64,000 nt of DNA from Alkalibacillus salilacus. GTDB lineage: Bacteria > Bacillota > Bacilli > Bacillales > Alkalibacillaceae. Where the stretch lies: NCBI RefSeq assembly GCF_030812915.1, contig NZ_JAUSTQ010000007.1, forward strand, positions 1 to 64,000, in the 5' to 3' direction. Positions 35,734-45,360 of the stretch are shown here, piece by piece. Position 1 is the stretch's first letter, and each line of letters opens with the position of its first letter. Under the pieces are notes generated by a model, which had not been told where the DNA came from, made no database searches, and saw nothing but the letters and a program-made list of their open reading frames with translations. Position numbers and translations under genes: made by a program.

Positions 35734-36390
35734 GTGGAACGTGTATCGATCTTTAAAGTAACCATTATATTAACCATTATTATCGCCTTATTGTGGTTAA
35801 ACTATGTTGCTATTGACATCACACCAACTGAAATTCGACATTTGATTTATCAAGCTGGATGGTTAGCACCTGTTGCTTATCTTGTTATTTATAGCATTCG
35901 TCCACTAGTTTTATTTCCAGCTTCGATCTTTTCAATGGTCGGTGGTTTAGCGTTTGGCGTGTTATTCGGTGGGTTATTAGCTTTAACTGGCGCTACACTA
36001 AGTGCAGTAATGGCCTTTTTTGTGACGAGGAAATTTGGCCATAAAGCTGTCCAATTTAAGGAAAAAGATAAAATCGAACAGTATCGTCAGAAGTTTGAAA
36101 GCAAAGGATTTCTATACATTTTAATGTTACGCTTAGTACCAGTGATAAACTTTGATTTTATCAGTTATACGGCAGGGTTGGCTCGGGTGTCACTTAAAGA
36201 CTTTATTAGAGCAACTGTGATTGGCATTATTCCTGGTACGATCGTTCACAGTTTCGTCGGTGCAAGCATAGCAGAAGGGAACTCAACAAAACTGATCATT
36301 GCAGGACTTTTATTAGTGGTCATGCTCCTTATTCCAGTTATATGGAACCAACAACTCTTACAAATGATCGAACGAATGAAAATGAATTAA
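35734..36390 (+). CDS. TVP38/TMEM64 (DedA-like) membrane protein
   Basis: SNARE-associated/DedA superfamily membrane protein (218 residues) with the core AYLVIYSIRPLVLFPAS, the glycine-rich segment GGLAFGVLFGG, and LRLVPVINFDFISYTAG. These proteins act in membrane lipid scrambling or transport. GTG at 35734 is favoured by AAGGGTGA; the ATG six bases earlier touches that site. First gene of a run of five closely spaced genes to 40323. Confidence 0.87.
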   Translation: MERVSIFKVTIILTIIIALLWLNYVAIDITPTEIRHLIYQAGWLAPVAYLVIYSIRPLVLFPASIFSMVGGLAFGVLFGGLLALTGATLSAVMAFFVTRKFGHKAVQFKEKDKIEQYRQKFESKGFLYILMLRLVPVINFDFISYTAGLARVSLKDFIRATVIGIIPGTIVHSFVGASIAEGNSTKLIIAGLLLVVMLLIPVIWNQQLLQMIERMKMN

Positions 36391-36410
36391 AGGACTAGGA
36401 GGATATAGAG

Positions 36411-38108
36411 ATGAATCAACTAAAATCATTACTTCAAAAAATTGATCAAAAAAGTTACAAAGCCTATAAAGATGTTCAAGGAAGCTATCAATTTGATGAT
36501 TATACTTTGTTTTTGGATTATGCCCAAGGTGACCCCTTTGCAACACCATCTAAGATACGTTTGTTTATAAGTGATCAAAGACAATCTGTTTCTCAAAAAT
36601 GGCTTGATTCCAAACGTCGTCGTGTATATGTGGAAGATTATTTGGCACGCGTCGTTCACCAAGCTGTCTTAAATAGTAAAATAACTATTAGAGGAAGCGG
36701 TAAAAGTGGCATGATTGCAATTGATGACCCAGACCAAGAGATATTAGAACGAACAACTGTGTCTGTAACCGAACAAGGCATTACGGTCTGTTTATCAGTT
36801 GGCTTACCTGCTAATGGCCGTAAAATTAATGGTAAAGAAGCAGAAAAGCTCTTCTTCCAAGCGTTGCCTAAAATTATTTCTAACTCCGTATTATCGCTCG
36901 ATCATAATCGCCTCGACCAAACACTAGAGTTAGCAGACCAACATGAAGCGATTCGGGACAAGATGAATGAAGAAGGTTGGATTGCTTTCGTCGCAAATGG
37001 CTCTGTTTTGCCAAGAGCAAGTGGGATTAGTTCTAAACCATTAAAACAAGCCGTTCCATTTGAAAGCCCGAAAGAAAACGAAGTATCATTCTCGATCCCA
37101 CACCGTCATGAGCCGATTCGAGGCATGGCGATTAAACAAGGCATCACATTAATAGTGGGTGGTGGCTATCATGGTAAGAGTACATTGCTTGAAGCGCTTG
37201 AACTTGGTGTCTATGATCATATTGCAGGCGACGGTCGAGAATATGTGTTAACTAACCGTGATGCTGTAAAAATCCGAGCTGAAGACGGTCGCAGTGTTTC
37301 TAATGTTTCGATTGCTCCATTTATTAATAATTTACCGAACGGAACAGACACCCAAGCATTCTCAACCGAAAATGCAAGTGGCAGTACTTCGCAAGCGACT
37401 AATGTGATGGAAGCATTAGAAGCAGGCGCTTCAACATTATTAATTGATGAAGACACAAGCGCGACGAACTTTATGATTCGCGATGAACGGATGCAACAAC
37501 TTGTTGCACCTGAACAAGAACCAATCACGCCATTTGTTCATAAAGTGAAACAATTAAGAGATGAGCGTAATGTATCGACAGTTCTCGTCATGGGAGGTTC
37601 TGGCGATTATTTTGACGTCGCTGATGATGTGATTATGATGGATCATTACCAACCGATTAATGTCACTGAACGCGCGCGCCAAATTGCCGGGGTGGATCCT
37701 AAAGCGTATGGACAAGCAGAGGTGTTCGGTGAATGGTCACATCGTACCGTACAAACTCAGTCACTAGCCAAGCCAATTGGTCCTAAAGGTAAAGTCCAAG
37801 CTAAAGGAAAAACGACCATTATGTTAGGGAAACAAGCTGTTGATTTAGCTCTTGTAGAACAATTAGTCGATGATTCCCAAACAAGAATGATCGCAAATAT
37901 GTTAAAATATATGGCGGTTAAATACGAAAATGACACACCGAAAACAGTAGCAACATGGTTAGATGCACTCGAACAAGCGATGGATGAAGAAGGGCTAAGC
38001 TTCACCCAAGGCAAACGCCAACATGAACATCCTGGAGATCTAGCTCGTCCACGTCGCTTTGAAATCGCAGCTGCACTTAACCGTATTCGTGATTTACGAA
38101 CACGTTAA
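36411..38108 (+). CDS. ABC-class P-loop ATPase (MRB1590-like)
   Basis: Large predicted ATPase of the ABC class (565 residues; COG3044 type). Walker A is IVGGGYHGKSTLLEAL (near 245-260); the signature-like region is FSTENASGSTSQATNVMEAL, and Walker B is TLLIDEDTSATNFM. The trypanosome homologue MRB1590 binds RNA; the bacterial role is not established. It lies between a TVP38 gene and queG, 17-20 bp apart from both, so in an operon with tRNA-modification genes, which is consistent with an RNA-related function. AGGAGG precedes the ATG. Confidence 0.87.
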   Translation: MNQLKSLLQKIDQKSYKAYKDVQGSYQFDDYTLFLDYAQGDPFATPSKIRLFISDQRQSVSQKWLDSKRRRVYVEDYLARVVHQAVLNSKITIRGSGKSGMIAIDDPDQEILERTTVSVTEQGITVCLSVGLPANGRKINGKEAEKLFFQALPKIISNSVLSLDHNRLDQTLELADQHEAIRDKMNEEGWIAFVANGSVLPRASGISSKPLKQAVPFESPKENEVSFSIPHRHEPIRGMAIKQGITLIVGGGYHGKSTLLEALELGVYDHIAGDGREYVLTNRDAVKIRAEDGRSVSNVSIAPFINNLPNGTDTQAFSTENASGSTSQATNVMEALEAGASTLLIDEDTSATNFMIRDERMQQLVAPEQEPITPFVHKVKQLRDERNVSTVLVMGGSGDYFDVADDVIMMDHYQPINVTERARQIAGVDPKAYGQAEVFGEWSHRTVQTQSLAKPIGPKGKVQAKGKTTIMLGKQAVDLALVEQLVDDSQTRMIANMLKYMAVKYENDTPKTVATWLDALEQAMDEEGLSFTQGKRQHEHPGDLARPRRFEIAAALNRIRDLRTR

Positions 38109-38125
38109 GATAGAAAGGAGGGGTT

Positions 38126-39274
38126 GTGTTGGATATTCAACAACTAAAAGAAGAATTAAAGGACTATTGTGAAGAGATTAATGTTCAGAAGATCGGTTTT
38201 GCATCAGCGGATACTTTTGACACGTTAAAACAACGATTGATTACACAACAAGCTCTGCAATATCATTCAGGTTTCGAGAAGGGCTCGGTTGAAGAACGCA
38301 CAACCCCAACATTGTTACAACCAAAAGCTAAGTCTATTATTGCAATTGCGCTTGCCTACCCGTCTAAGCTGCATGATGCACCTAAGAATCAAAAAGGAGC
38401 ACGTCGCGGCCAGTTTGCACGAGCCTCATGGGGGCGCGATTATCATGATGTCTTACGCGAGAAATTAAACCAAATAGGCGAGTTTTTAGAAGCACGAGCA
38501 GGTGATGTAACGTATACATCAATGGTTGATACTGGTGAGTTACATGACCGAGCTGTTGCGGAACGGGCTGGTATTGGTTTTACCGGTAAAAACTCGACTC
38601 TAATTACCGAAGAGTATGGGTCTTATGTTTATTTAGGTGAAATGATTACAAATATTCCATTCGAACCGGATGAACCCCTAGAAGAGGGCTGTGGTGATTG
38701 CAATATATGTGTCGACACTTGTCCTACAGGTGCATTAGTACAAGGTGGACAGTTAAATGCCAGTCAATGTATTGCTTATCAAACCTTAACGAAAGATTAC
38801 TTAGGTGATGAATTCCGCTCGAAAATAGGTAATCGTCTTTATGGCTGTGACACTTGTCAAGTCGTTTGTCCGAAAAATAAGGGTGTAGACTTTCATGTTC
38901 ATCCTGAGTTCGAACCAGATCCTGAACGAGTCAAACCAAAATTAGAACCACTACTCACTATGTCCAATCGTGAATTTAAGGACACATTCGGAGAAATGGC
39001 TGGATCGTGGCGTGGCAAAAAACCGATCCAACGTAATGCGATTATCGCACTTGCTAATTATAAAGAAACATCTGCTGTTGATACACTGAACCGTGTTATG
39101 CAACAAGATCCTCGACCAATGATTCGCGGAACAGCAGGTTGGGCGATCGGCAAAATTGGTCGTGATGATAGTCAATCCCTTATATTGAACGCCTTAGAAC
39201 GTGAAACAGATGAGGGAGCACGCCATGAAATGCACAAAGGTTTAGATCTATTGAATGAAAAGGTGGGGGAATAG
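38126..39274 (+). CDS. queG: epoxyqueuosine reductase QueG
   Basis: Cobalamin-dependent enzyme that reduces epoxyqueuosine to queuosine at position 34 of tRNAs (382 residues). The N-terminal half is the B12-binding reductase core; two [4Fe-4S] clusters follow in CGDCNICVDTCPTGAL and CDTCQVVCPKNKG, and the last 90 residues are HEAT-like repeats that contact tRNA. The start is GTG at 38126 or TTG three bases later, both behind GGAGGGG. The stop is directly followed by the ogt ATG, so the two are translationally coupled. Confidence 0.95.
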   Translation: MLDIQQLKEELKDYCEEINVQKIGFASADTFDTLKQRLITQQALQYHSGFEKGSVEERTTPTLLQPKAKSIIAIALAYPSKLHDAPKNQKGARRGQFARASWGRDYHDVLREKLNQIGEFLEARAGDVTYTSMVDTGELHDRAVAERAGIGFTGKNSTLITEEYGSYVYLGEMITNIPFEPDEPLEEGCGDCNICVDTCPTGALVQGGQLNASQCIAYQTLTKDYLGDEFRSKIGNRLYGCDTCQVVCPKNKGVDFHVHPEFEPDPERVKPKLEPLLTMSNREFKDTFGEMAGSWRGKKPIQRNAIIALANYKETSAVDTLNRVMQQDPRPMIRGTAGWAIGKIGRDDSQSLILNALERETDEGARHEMHKGLDLLNEKVGE

Positions 39275-39808
39275 ATGACAATTTATGTGACAGAGTATCA
39301 ATCACCAGTTGGTCCTCTTTTTATAGGTGGGACAGAAGATAAGCTGTACTGGGTGAAATTTGGCACAGAATCTGATCTAAGAGAACGATTTGATCGCTGG
39401 TTACAACAATACTTCGGGGATGAAACGTTTGTGTCAAATCCCGATATATTTAGCGATGTCACGGAAAAATTGGATCAATATTTCCAAGGAAATTTAACGG
39501 ATTTTGAATTTAACTTCAGTTTTTATGGCACAACCTTTCAAAAAGAAGTGTGGCAGGCTTTATTAACGATTCCTTATGGTGAAACATGGTCTTATCTTGA
39601 TATCGCTCAAGCTATCGGTCGTCCTAAAGCTGTTCGTGCAGTAGGTGGTGCAGTCAATCGTAATCCGTTTACGGTCGTTGTCCCTTGTCATCGCGTCATC
39701 GGCAAAGACGGTTCACTCGTTGGTTATGGTGGCGGATTAGATAAGAAGAAAACATTATTATCAATTGAAAAGGATTCAGCCTCACCATCGCTTGATAATA
39801 TGCTATAA
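39275..39808 (+). CDS. ogt: methylated-DNA-protein cysteine methyltransferase
   Basis: Suicide repair protein that takes the methyl group from O6-methylguanine (177 residues). The acceptor is C138 in VVPCHRVIG; the DNA-binding helix-turn-helix is in IPYGETWSYLDIAQAIGRP, and NRN lies before the active site. The N-terminal domain is short. Starts with no gap after queG. Confidence 0.94.
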   Translation: MTIYVTEYQSPVGPLFIGGTEDKLYWVKFGTESDLRERFDRWLQQYFGDETFVSNPDIFSDVTEKLDQYFQGNLTDFEFNFSFYGTTFQKEVWQALLTIPYGETWSYLDIAQAIGRPKAVRAVGGAVNRNPFTVVVPCHRVIGKDGSLVGYGGGLDKKKTLLSIEKDSASPSLDNML

Positions 39809-39849
39809 TATGCCATGTTTGAATCATTTTAATAGCTGAGGTGGAAACA

Positions 39850-40323
39850 GTGGGTATACATGTCGTTTTATATCAACCAGAAATTCCTGCTAATACAGGT
39901 AATATTGCTCGAACTGTGCTAGCAACCAAAGGAACGCTTCATTTAATTCGACCTTTAGGTTTTTCGACAGACGATAAAATGTTAAGGCGAGCGGGCTTGG
40001 ATTATTGGCACGATGTCGATATTCGATATCATGATTCTTTGGAAGAACTGTATCAAGCATATCCAGAAGGTTCCTATTATTACATCGAGAATTTTGGAGA
40101 GAAATATTACACAGATTTTGATTACAGTAATCAAAACGAAGATATCTTTTTTGTCTTTGGTCGTGAGACAGACGGGATTCCACATGAGTTACTTGAAGGT
40201 AAAGAAGATCGATGCTTGCGTGTCCATATGACAGAGCATGTACGATCACTTAATTTATCAAATACAGCTGCAATTATCGTCTATGAAGCATTACGTCAAC
40301 AAGGCTTTCCGCATGTACATTAA
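39850..40323 (+). CDS. trmL: tRNA (cytidine(34)-2'-O)-methyltransferase TrmL
   Basis: SPOUT-class methyltransferase (157 residues) that methylates the ribose of the wobble base in tRNA-Leu. The N-terminus VVLYQPEIPANTGNIART and the knot motifs FFVFGRETDGIP and LNLSNTAAIIVYEAL are characteristic. GTG at 39850 is chosen: AGGTGG lies five bases upstream and relatives begin at this point; the earlier GTG at 39841 is part of that site. Last gene of the operon, followed by a strong terminator. Confidence 0.94.
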   Translation: MGIHVVLYQPEIPANTGNIARTVLATKGTLHLIRPLGFSTDDKMLRRAGLDYWHDVDIRYHDSLEELYQAYPEGSYYYIENFGEKYYTDFDYSNQNEDIFFVFGRETDGIPHELLEGKEDRCLRVHMTEHVRSLNLSNTAAIIVYEALRQQGFPHVH

Positions 40324-40358
40324 AAAGCACGCATTGGAATTCCAATGCGTGCTTTTGA
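40322..40358. terminator. terminator after trmL
   Basis: Perfect 17-bp palindrome AAAAGCACGCATTGGAA/TTCCAATGCGTGCTTTT with no loop bases, usable from both strands (trmL and the small gene at 40374). Confidence 0.88.
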
Positions 40359-40373
40359 TGTTAGTTTTGCGTT

Positions 40374-40469
40374 TTACTTGCGAGGTTCACCTGGTGTTGC
40401 ATCATACCCAGAAGCAAACATAGAGACTAAGAATGTCACACAAATACTCATAATAATAGCTGTATCCAT
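40374..40469 (-). CDS. small membrane peptide (31 aa)
   Basis: Very short gene with a strong AAGGAGG site seven bases before an ATG. The product opens MDTAIIMSICVTFLVSMFA, a single hydrophobic helix, and ends in the polar tail SGYDATPGEPRK. Not recognised as a named family. It lies convergent to trmL, shares its terminator, and is divergent from the prkA-like gene. The consensus ribosome binding site and clean helix-plus-tail layout support a real membrane peptide. Confidence 0.65.
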   Translation of the reverse strand: MDTAIIMSICVTFLVSMFASGYDATPGEPRK

Positions 40470-40635
40470 GGAGAATCCTCCTTTTTGAAAATCACGTTTG
40501 TACACATATTATAACCTAAAACTAAACTGTTGTGAATGAATAAATCATTTGTTCAAAAAAAGTTCTTGATCCGTTAATCGTATAATATTCTTAACCACTC
40601 GAATAAATTATAGCAAAAAGGGTGGAGGGGATTTT

Positions 40636-42288
40636 GTGTCAGAATTAACATTAGATCAATATTTCGCTTTGATTAAAAATAGAACGTTAAAGCCTTTATC
40701 TGCACACGAACGTCTATATCGTGCGTTCATTTGGGGACAGGAAAAAGGAATGTTTGCCCATTTAATTGGGATGGAACATATTCTTAAAGAATTTGAACAA
40801 CGATTTTTATTTCCAGCTGCTAAAGATTATGATACGCAGAAACGACTATGGCTATTCGTTGGTCCCCCAGGTAGTGGGAAATCGACCTTTGTCCAGACAT
40901 TAAAACATGTTCTTATTGAATTTTCGAAAACGGATGAAGGATCAGTCTATCGTTTAAAAGGTTGCCCCATGCAAGAAAATCCTTTGTGGGCATTGCCTGA
41001 GAATGAACGAACGATCATAAAAGAAGAAATCGGGTTAACTATAAATGGAACGCTTTCACCCTATAATCAACAACGACTGGAACAAGATTATCAAAATGAT
41101 TGGCGTCAATTGCTTGTAGAACGGTTTGAACTTTCAGAGCAAGAACGATTAGGGATTGGAACCTTTATGCCGGGCGATTGGTATACGCAAGACTTATCAG
41201 ATTTATTGGGTGATATCGACTATGCGAAGGTCACGCAATATGGTACATCATCTGATCCCCGTGCTTATCGTTATGATGGAGAAGTTCAAGCAGCAAATCA
41301 AGGTTTATTAGAACTGCATGAAGTATTGAAATGTCGTCATGATTTGCTTTATCCTTTCCTAACATTAGCCGAGCAATCGATTTATAAAGTTTCCCGACAA
41401 GCAATGATATTTAGTGACCTAGTCATGATTGGTCATTCCACTTTATCTGATTGGCAATCTTTTTCTGAAGATGAGAGAAATCACAGCCTTTTAAAACGGA
41501 TGAGTGTATTATTTGTTCCATATAACTTAAACCTACAACAAGAAGTGGCTCACTATAAGCACTATGTACACCAAGAAGATCAGGATAAGTTTGCCCCGAA
41601 AGCCATAGAATGTATCGCATTAACTGCTATTTTATCTCGATTTCAATATAGTGAGAATCGCCGCATTTATCAAGAGATAGTTACAATGAAGTCAGGAAAA
41701 GATCTCCCATTTCAAAAAGGTGACGGATTGGATGGTCTTGATACGCGTCTCATTTACCGTATTCTAGATCGATGTATCTCCATGAATAGTAAAATTACTG
41801 TACAAGAGCTATTGGAAGAATTGCGTCTTCAAGTAGAAGATGATCTTACCATAACTAAAGCCTCTAAAGCCTGGTATCATCATTTGATCACATGTGTTCT
41901 TAAACATTTCGAAACTGAATTAATTTATCGAATTGAAACTGAAATCATTAATGATTATCAAGAGGAATTAAATGAAATAGTCGAAAAAGCTAGTCAGTCA
42001 CCTGAATTACTCAAGCAATGGTTCGGATTATCTAATGATGTGATTGCCAGTTTTCAAAGTCAACGCAACCTAATTCATGAACAAAATCTTTTCGTTCATT
42101 TAGATTCAGAATATCAAAAACTATTTCAGCAAAAACTAATGCAAAATGTGTTGCAAAAGCTAAATGGTGAAAGTAAGTTAAGAAAAGCATTAGCAAAATA
42201 TTTAGAGACAATTGAGGATGGACGTTATACACCATATTTTTCAGAATTGATAAAGTTGGTGAATGAGCGTTATATTATTCATAGGTAG
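40636..42288 (+). CDS. PrkA-like AAA+ protein (divergent)
   Basis: AAA+ protein of the PrkA/YeaG family (550 residues), shorter than the usual sporulation PrkA of about 630. It shares the segments RLKGCPMQENPLWALPE, GTLSPYNQQRLE, GIGTFMPGD and SDPRAYRYDGEVQAANQGL with PrkA. Walker A is GPPGSGKS (76-83), the canonical form, whereas PrkA as I recall has GPVSGGKS. The C-terminal region is diverged. PrkA has been described as a protein kinase and more recently as a protease-like AAA+ protein; this copy's activity is unknown. GTG start with GGTGGAGGGG. It precedes odhA in the same direction; no yhbH or spoVR is adjacent. Confidence 0.82.
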   Translation: MSELTLDQYFALIKNRTLKPLSAHERLYRAFIWGQEKGMFAHLIGMEHILKEFEQRFLFPAAKDYDTQKRLWLFVGPPGSGKSTFVQTLKHVLIEFSKTDEGSVYRLKGCPMQENPLWALPENERTIIKEEIGLTINGTLSPYNQQRLEQDYQNDWRQLLVERFELSEQERLGIGTFMPGDWYTQDLSDLLGDIDYAKVTQYGTSSDPRAYRYDGEVQAANQGLLELHEVLKCRHDLLYPFLTLAEQSIYKVSRQAMIFSDLVMIGHSTLSDWQSFSEDERNHSLLKRMSVLFVPYNLNLQQEVAHYKHYVHQEDQDKFAPKAIECIALTAILSRFQYSENRRIYQEIVTMKSGKDLPFQKGDGLDGLDTRLIYRILDRCISMNSKITVQELLEELRLQVEDDLTITKASKAWYHHLITCVLKHFETELIYRIETEIINDYQEELNEIVEKASQSPELLKQWFGLSNDVIASFQSQRNLIHEQNLFVHLDSEYQKLFQQKLMQNVLQKLNGESKLRKALAKYLETIEDGRYTPYFSELIKLVNERYIIHR

Positions 42289-42523
42289 ATTAATCCATCA
42301 AAACATGTCGAAACTAATCGCTTCATTGTAATTTTTCATGCGCTAACCTTTTCTATTCAACAATTTTCATATATACTAATTGAAGGTATATGATGTTTTG
42401 ACATGGGACACTACTGAACAGTTTGTTTTGCCTTTGAATAGGGTATTATAAATGGTAGATGTCTTTATAAAACGACAATAAACTTGAAATCAATTTTCTA
42501 GAAAGTGATGGGGGTAGTAAATA

Positions 42524-45346
42524 GTGGCAATCCAAGGGTCTAACGACAATGTTTGGCATGCTTTTCATGGGCCTAACATGGGTTATGTGGAAGAACAGTA
42601 CGAGTTATTTCTAGATGACCCTGATGCAGTTGATGAATCATTGCGTCAAATGTTCGAACAATATGGTGCTCCTGATTGGATGGAATCAAGTAACGTAGAG
42701 ACTTCAAGTGGTGGTCAAGCTAGCATCAGTGACTTGAAGAAGTTAACATCAGCGATGAAGTTAGTTGATGCGATTCGACGTCATGGACACTTAGAAGCAG
42801 ACATATTTCCAGTTGGAAAACAAGATGATCGTGCGACACCATTAGTTGATCCGAAAACATATGACTTAACAGAAGCTGACTTAAAGCAAATGGATGCAAA
42901 AGTGTTAATCGCCAATGTACCAAGTCATGTAAACACTGCTTGGGATTTAATTCAACATTTGAGATCCCGCTATTCAGGTACAGCTTCATTTGAATTCAAC
43001 CATATCCCAGATGATGATGAACGGGAGTGGTTATATAATCATGTAGAAAATGGCGCGATTGACGTTTCGTTAAGCAATGATTATAAGCAAGATTTATTAA
43101 AACAACTAGCCGAAGTAGAAGGTTTCGAACAATTCTTAGGTAAAACATTCGTCGGTCAAAAACGCTTTTCCATTGAAGGATTAGACGTCATGGTCCCGAT
43201 GATTGAGCGATTAGTGAAGAACGGAAATCAAGATTCGGTTGAACATATTTTGATGGGTATGGCTCACCGTGGCCGTTTAAATGTTTTAGCTCATATTCTC
43301 GGAAAGCCTTATGAGAAGATCTTTTCAGAATTTGCGCATTCACCTGATAAAGAATTAGTTCCTTCTGAAGGATCTACAGGAATCAATTATGGATGGACAG
43401 GTGACGTAAAATATCACTTCGGTGCTGATCGTGAGTATGGGGATGAGAACGCGACCAAAGTAACATTAGCACATAATCCTTCTCACTTAGAGTTTGTTAA
43501 TCCTGTTGTTGAAGGTTATACGCGAGCTGTACAAGATAATCGCCATGAAGCGGGTTATGCTGAGCCTAATTTCGATAAGGCATTCACCATCCAAATTCAT
43601 GGTGATGCAGCTTTCATTGGTGAAGGGGTAGTTGCGGAAACACTTAATATGTCGCAATTAGACGGTTATGAAACAGGCGGTTCAATCCATATTATCGCGA
43701 ACAACCTATTAGGTTTTACGACAAACCATAAAGATGGCCGTTCACCGAAATATGCGAGTGACCTTGCAAAAGGTTTTGAAATGCCGATCATTCACGTCAA
43801 TGCTGATGATCCAGAAGCATGTATGTCAGCGATTGAACTAGCTTATCAATACCGTAAGAAATTCCAAAAAGATGTCATCATCGATTTAGTTGGTTATCGC
43901 CGTTATGGTCACAATGAAATGGATGAGCCACGCGGAACGCAACCAAATCTTTACCGTGAAATTGACAATCATAAAACAGCTTATGAGTTGTATGCGGAGA
44001 CTTTAACAAATGACCAAATTATTAGCGAAGAAGATGCCAAAGCGTATAAGGATCAAGTGTTAGATAGTCTGCGTGAAACATACAACAGTATGAAAGAAAA
44101 TGAAGACGTTGAACACACGATTCCGGATATTCCGGAAGAAGTTGTTAATGGTCTAGACAAGATTGAGACAGCTGTTGATGAGTCAACGCTTAAGAAATTA
44201 AATGAAGATATGCTTAAGCGACCAGAAGGGTTTAATGGCTTTAAGAAATTAGAGAAAATCCTACAACGTCGTGAAAAAGCATTTGAAGAAGGCGAGAAAG
44301 TTGACTGGGCCTTAGGTGAAGCTTTAGCTTATGCGTCGATCTTAAATGATGGCACACCAATTCGTATGACAGGTCAAGATACACAACGAGGTACTTTCGC
44401 CCATCGTCATGCTGTCCTGCACGACACAGAAAAACAAGAAACCTACAGTCCATTCCATGGTCTAGAAGGTGTTGATAAAGCATTCAGCATTTATAACAGT
44501 CCATTAAATGAGACAGGCGTATTAGGCTTCGAATATGGTTATAGTGTTCAATCAGATGAAACACTTGTCCTTTGGGAAGCGCAGTTCGGTGACTTCGCTA
44601 ACGCCGCGCAAGTGATTTTTGATCAATTTATTGCATCTGGTCGAGCAAAATGGGGCCAAATTGCGAGTTTAGTGATGCTTCTGCCTCATGGCTATGAAGG
44701 CCAAGGTCCAGAGCACTCAAGTGCGCGTTTAGAGCGTTTCTTACAATTATCAGCTGAAAATAACTGGACAGTTGCTAATGTGACCTCAGCCGGACAGTTT
44801 TTCCACTTACTACGTCGTCAAGCAGCGATTGTTGGTACGGAAGCTGCTCGTCCACTCGTTGTCATGTCACCGAAGAGTTTACTACGTAACCAACGAGTTG
44901 CTGTTGATCACGAAGAGCTTTCAGAAGGTAAATTCAAGCATATTTTAGAACAACATAATACAGGTGAAGATCCTGAAGCTGTTAAACGATTAGTTCTTGG
45001 TAGCGGCAAGGTAATGGTAGAGTTAGAAGAAGCAATGGAGAAGCGTGATCCATCTGATGCGATTCACCTTGCACGAATCGAACAGATTTATCCATTCCCT
45101 GAAAAAGAACTTCAAGAACTACTTAAGAAGTATAAGAACGTTGAAGAGATTATTTGGCTACAAGAAGAGCCGAAGAATATGGGTAGCTGGGATTTCGTTA
45201 AAGAACGAATTCAAGATATAAAGAAAGTTAAGCAGAAACTCCATTACGTAGGTCGTCCACATCGTTCCTCTCCAGCTGTGGGTGATCCAAATGTATCGAA
45301 AGCAGAACAAAGTCGCATTCTTAATGAAGCATTGAAGTTAGATTAA
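42524..45346 (+). CDS. odhA: 2-oxoglutarate dehydrogenase E1 component
   Basis: Thiamine-diphosphate-dependent decarboxylase of the TCA-cycle 2-oxoglutarate dehydrogenase complex (940 residues, full length for Bacilli). Visible are the N-terminal E2-docking segment (about 1-50), MGMAHRGRLNVLAHILGKP, the ThDP-binding IHGDAAFIGEGVV, the active-site loop RYGHNEMDEP, and the C-terminal HRHAVLHD/GYEGQGPEHSSAR region. GTG start with GGGGG about nine bases upstream. Fourteen bases separate it from odhB. The 235 bp before it hold no other gene; a TTGTTT/TATAAA pair around 42424-42453 is a possible promoter. Confidence 0.95.
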   Translation: MAIQGSNDNVWHAFHGPNMGYVEEQYELFLDDPDAVDESLRQMFEQYGAPDWMESSNVETSSGGQASISDLKKLTSAMKLVDAIRRHGHLEADIFPVGKQDDRATPLVDPKTYDLTEADLKQMDAKVLIANVPSHVNTAWDLIQHLRSRYSGTASFEFNHIPDDDEREWLYNHVENGAIDVSLSNDYKQDLLKQLAEVEGFEQFLGKTFVGQKRFSIEGLDVMVPMIERLVKNGNQDSVEHILMGMAHRGRLNVLAHILGKPYEKIFSEFAHSPDKELVPSEGSTGINYGWTGDVKYHFGADREYGDENATKVTLAHNPSHLEFVNPVVEGYTRAVQDNRHEAGYAEPNFDKAFTIQIHGDAAFIGEGVVAETLNMSQLDGYETGGSIHIIANNLLGFTTNHKDGRSPKYASDLAKGFEMPIIHVNADDPEACMSAIELAYQYRKKFQKDVIIDLVGYRRYGHNEMDEPRGTQPNLYREIDNHKTAYELYAETLTNDQIISEEDAKAYKDQVLDSLRETYNSMKENEDVEHTIPDIPEEVVNGLDKIETAVDESTLKKLNEDMLKRPEGFNGFKKLEKILQRREKAFEEGEKVDWALGEALAYASILNDGTPIRMTGQDTQRGTFAHRHAVLHDTEKQETYSPFHGLEGVDKAFSIYNSPLNETGVLGFEYGYSVQSDETLVLWEAQFGDFANAAQVIFDQFIASGRAKWGQIASLVMLLPHGYEGQGPEHSSARLERFLQLSAENNWTVANVTSAGQFFHLLRRQAAIVGTEAARPLVVMSPKSLLRNQRVAVDHEELSEGKFKHILEQHNTGEDPEAVKRLVLGSGKVMVELEEAMEKRDPSDAIHLARIEQIYPFPEKELQELLKKYKNVEEIIWLQEEPKNMGSWDFVKERIQDIKKVKQKLHYVGRPHRSSPAVGDPNVSKAEQSRILNEALKLD

Positions 45347-45360
45347 AGGAGGAGAAGGTC

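Noticed and set aside
40636-42288. The standard sporulation kinase PrkA
   Set aside because: It is about 80 residues shorter, has a different Walker A sequence and diverged C-terminus, and lacks yhbH next to it, so it is more likely a paralogue.
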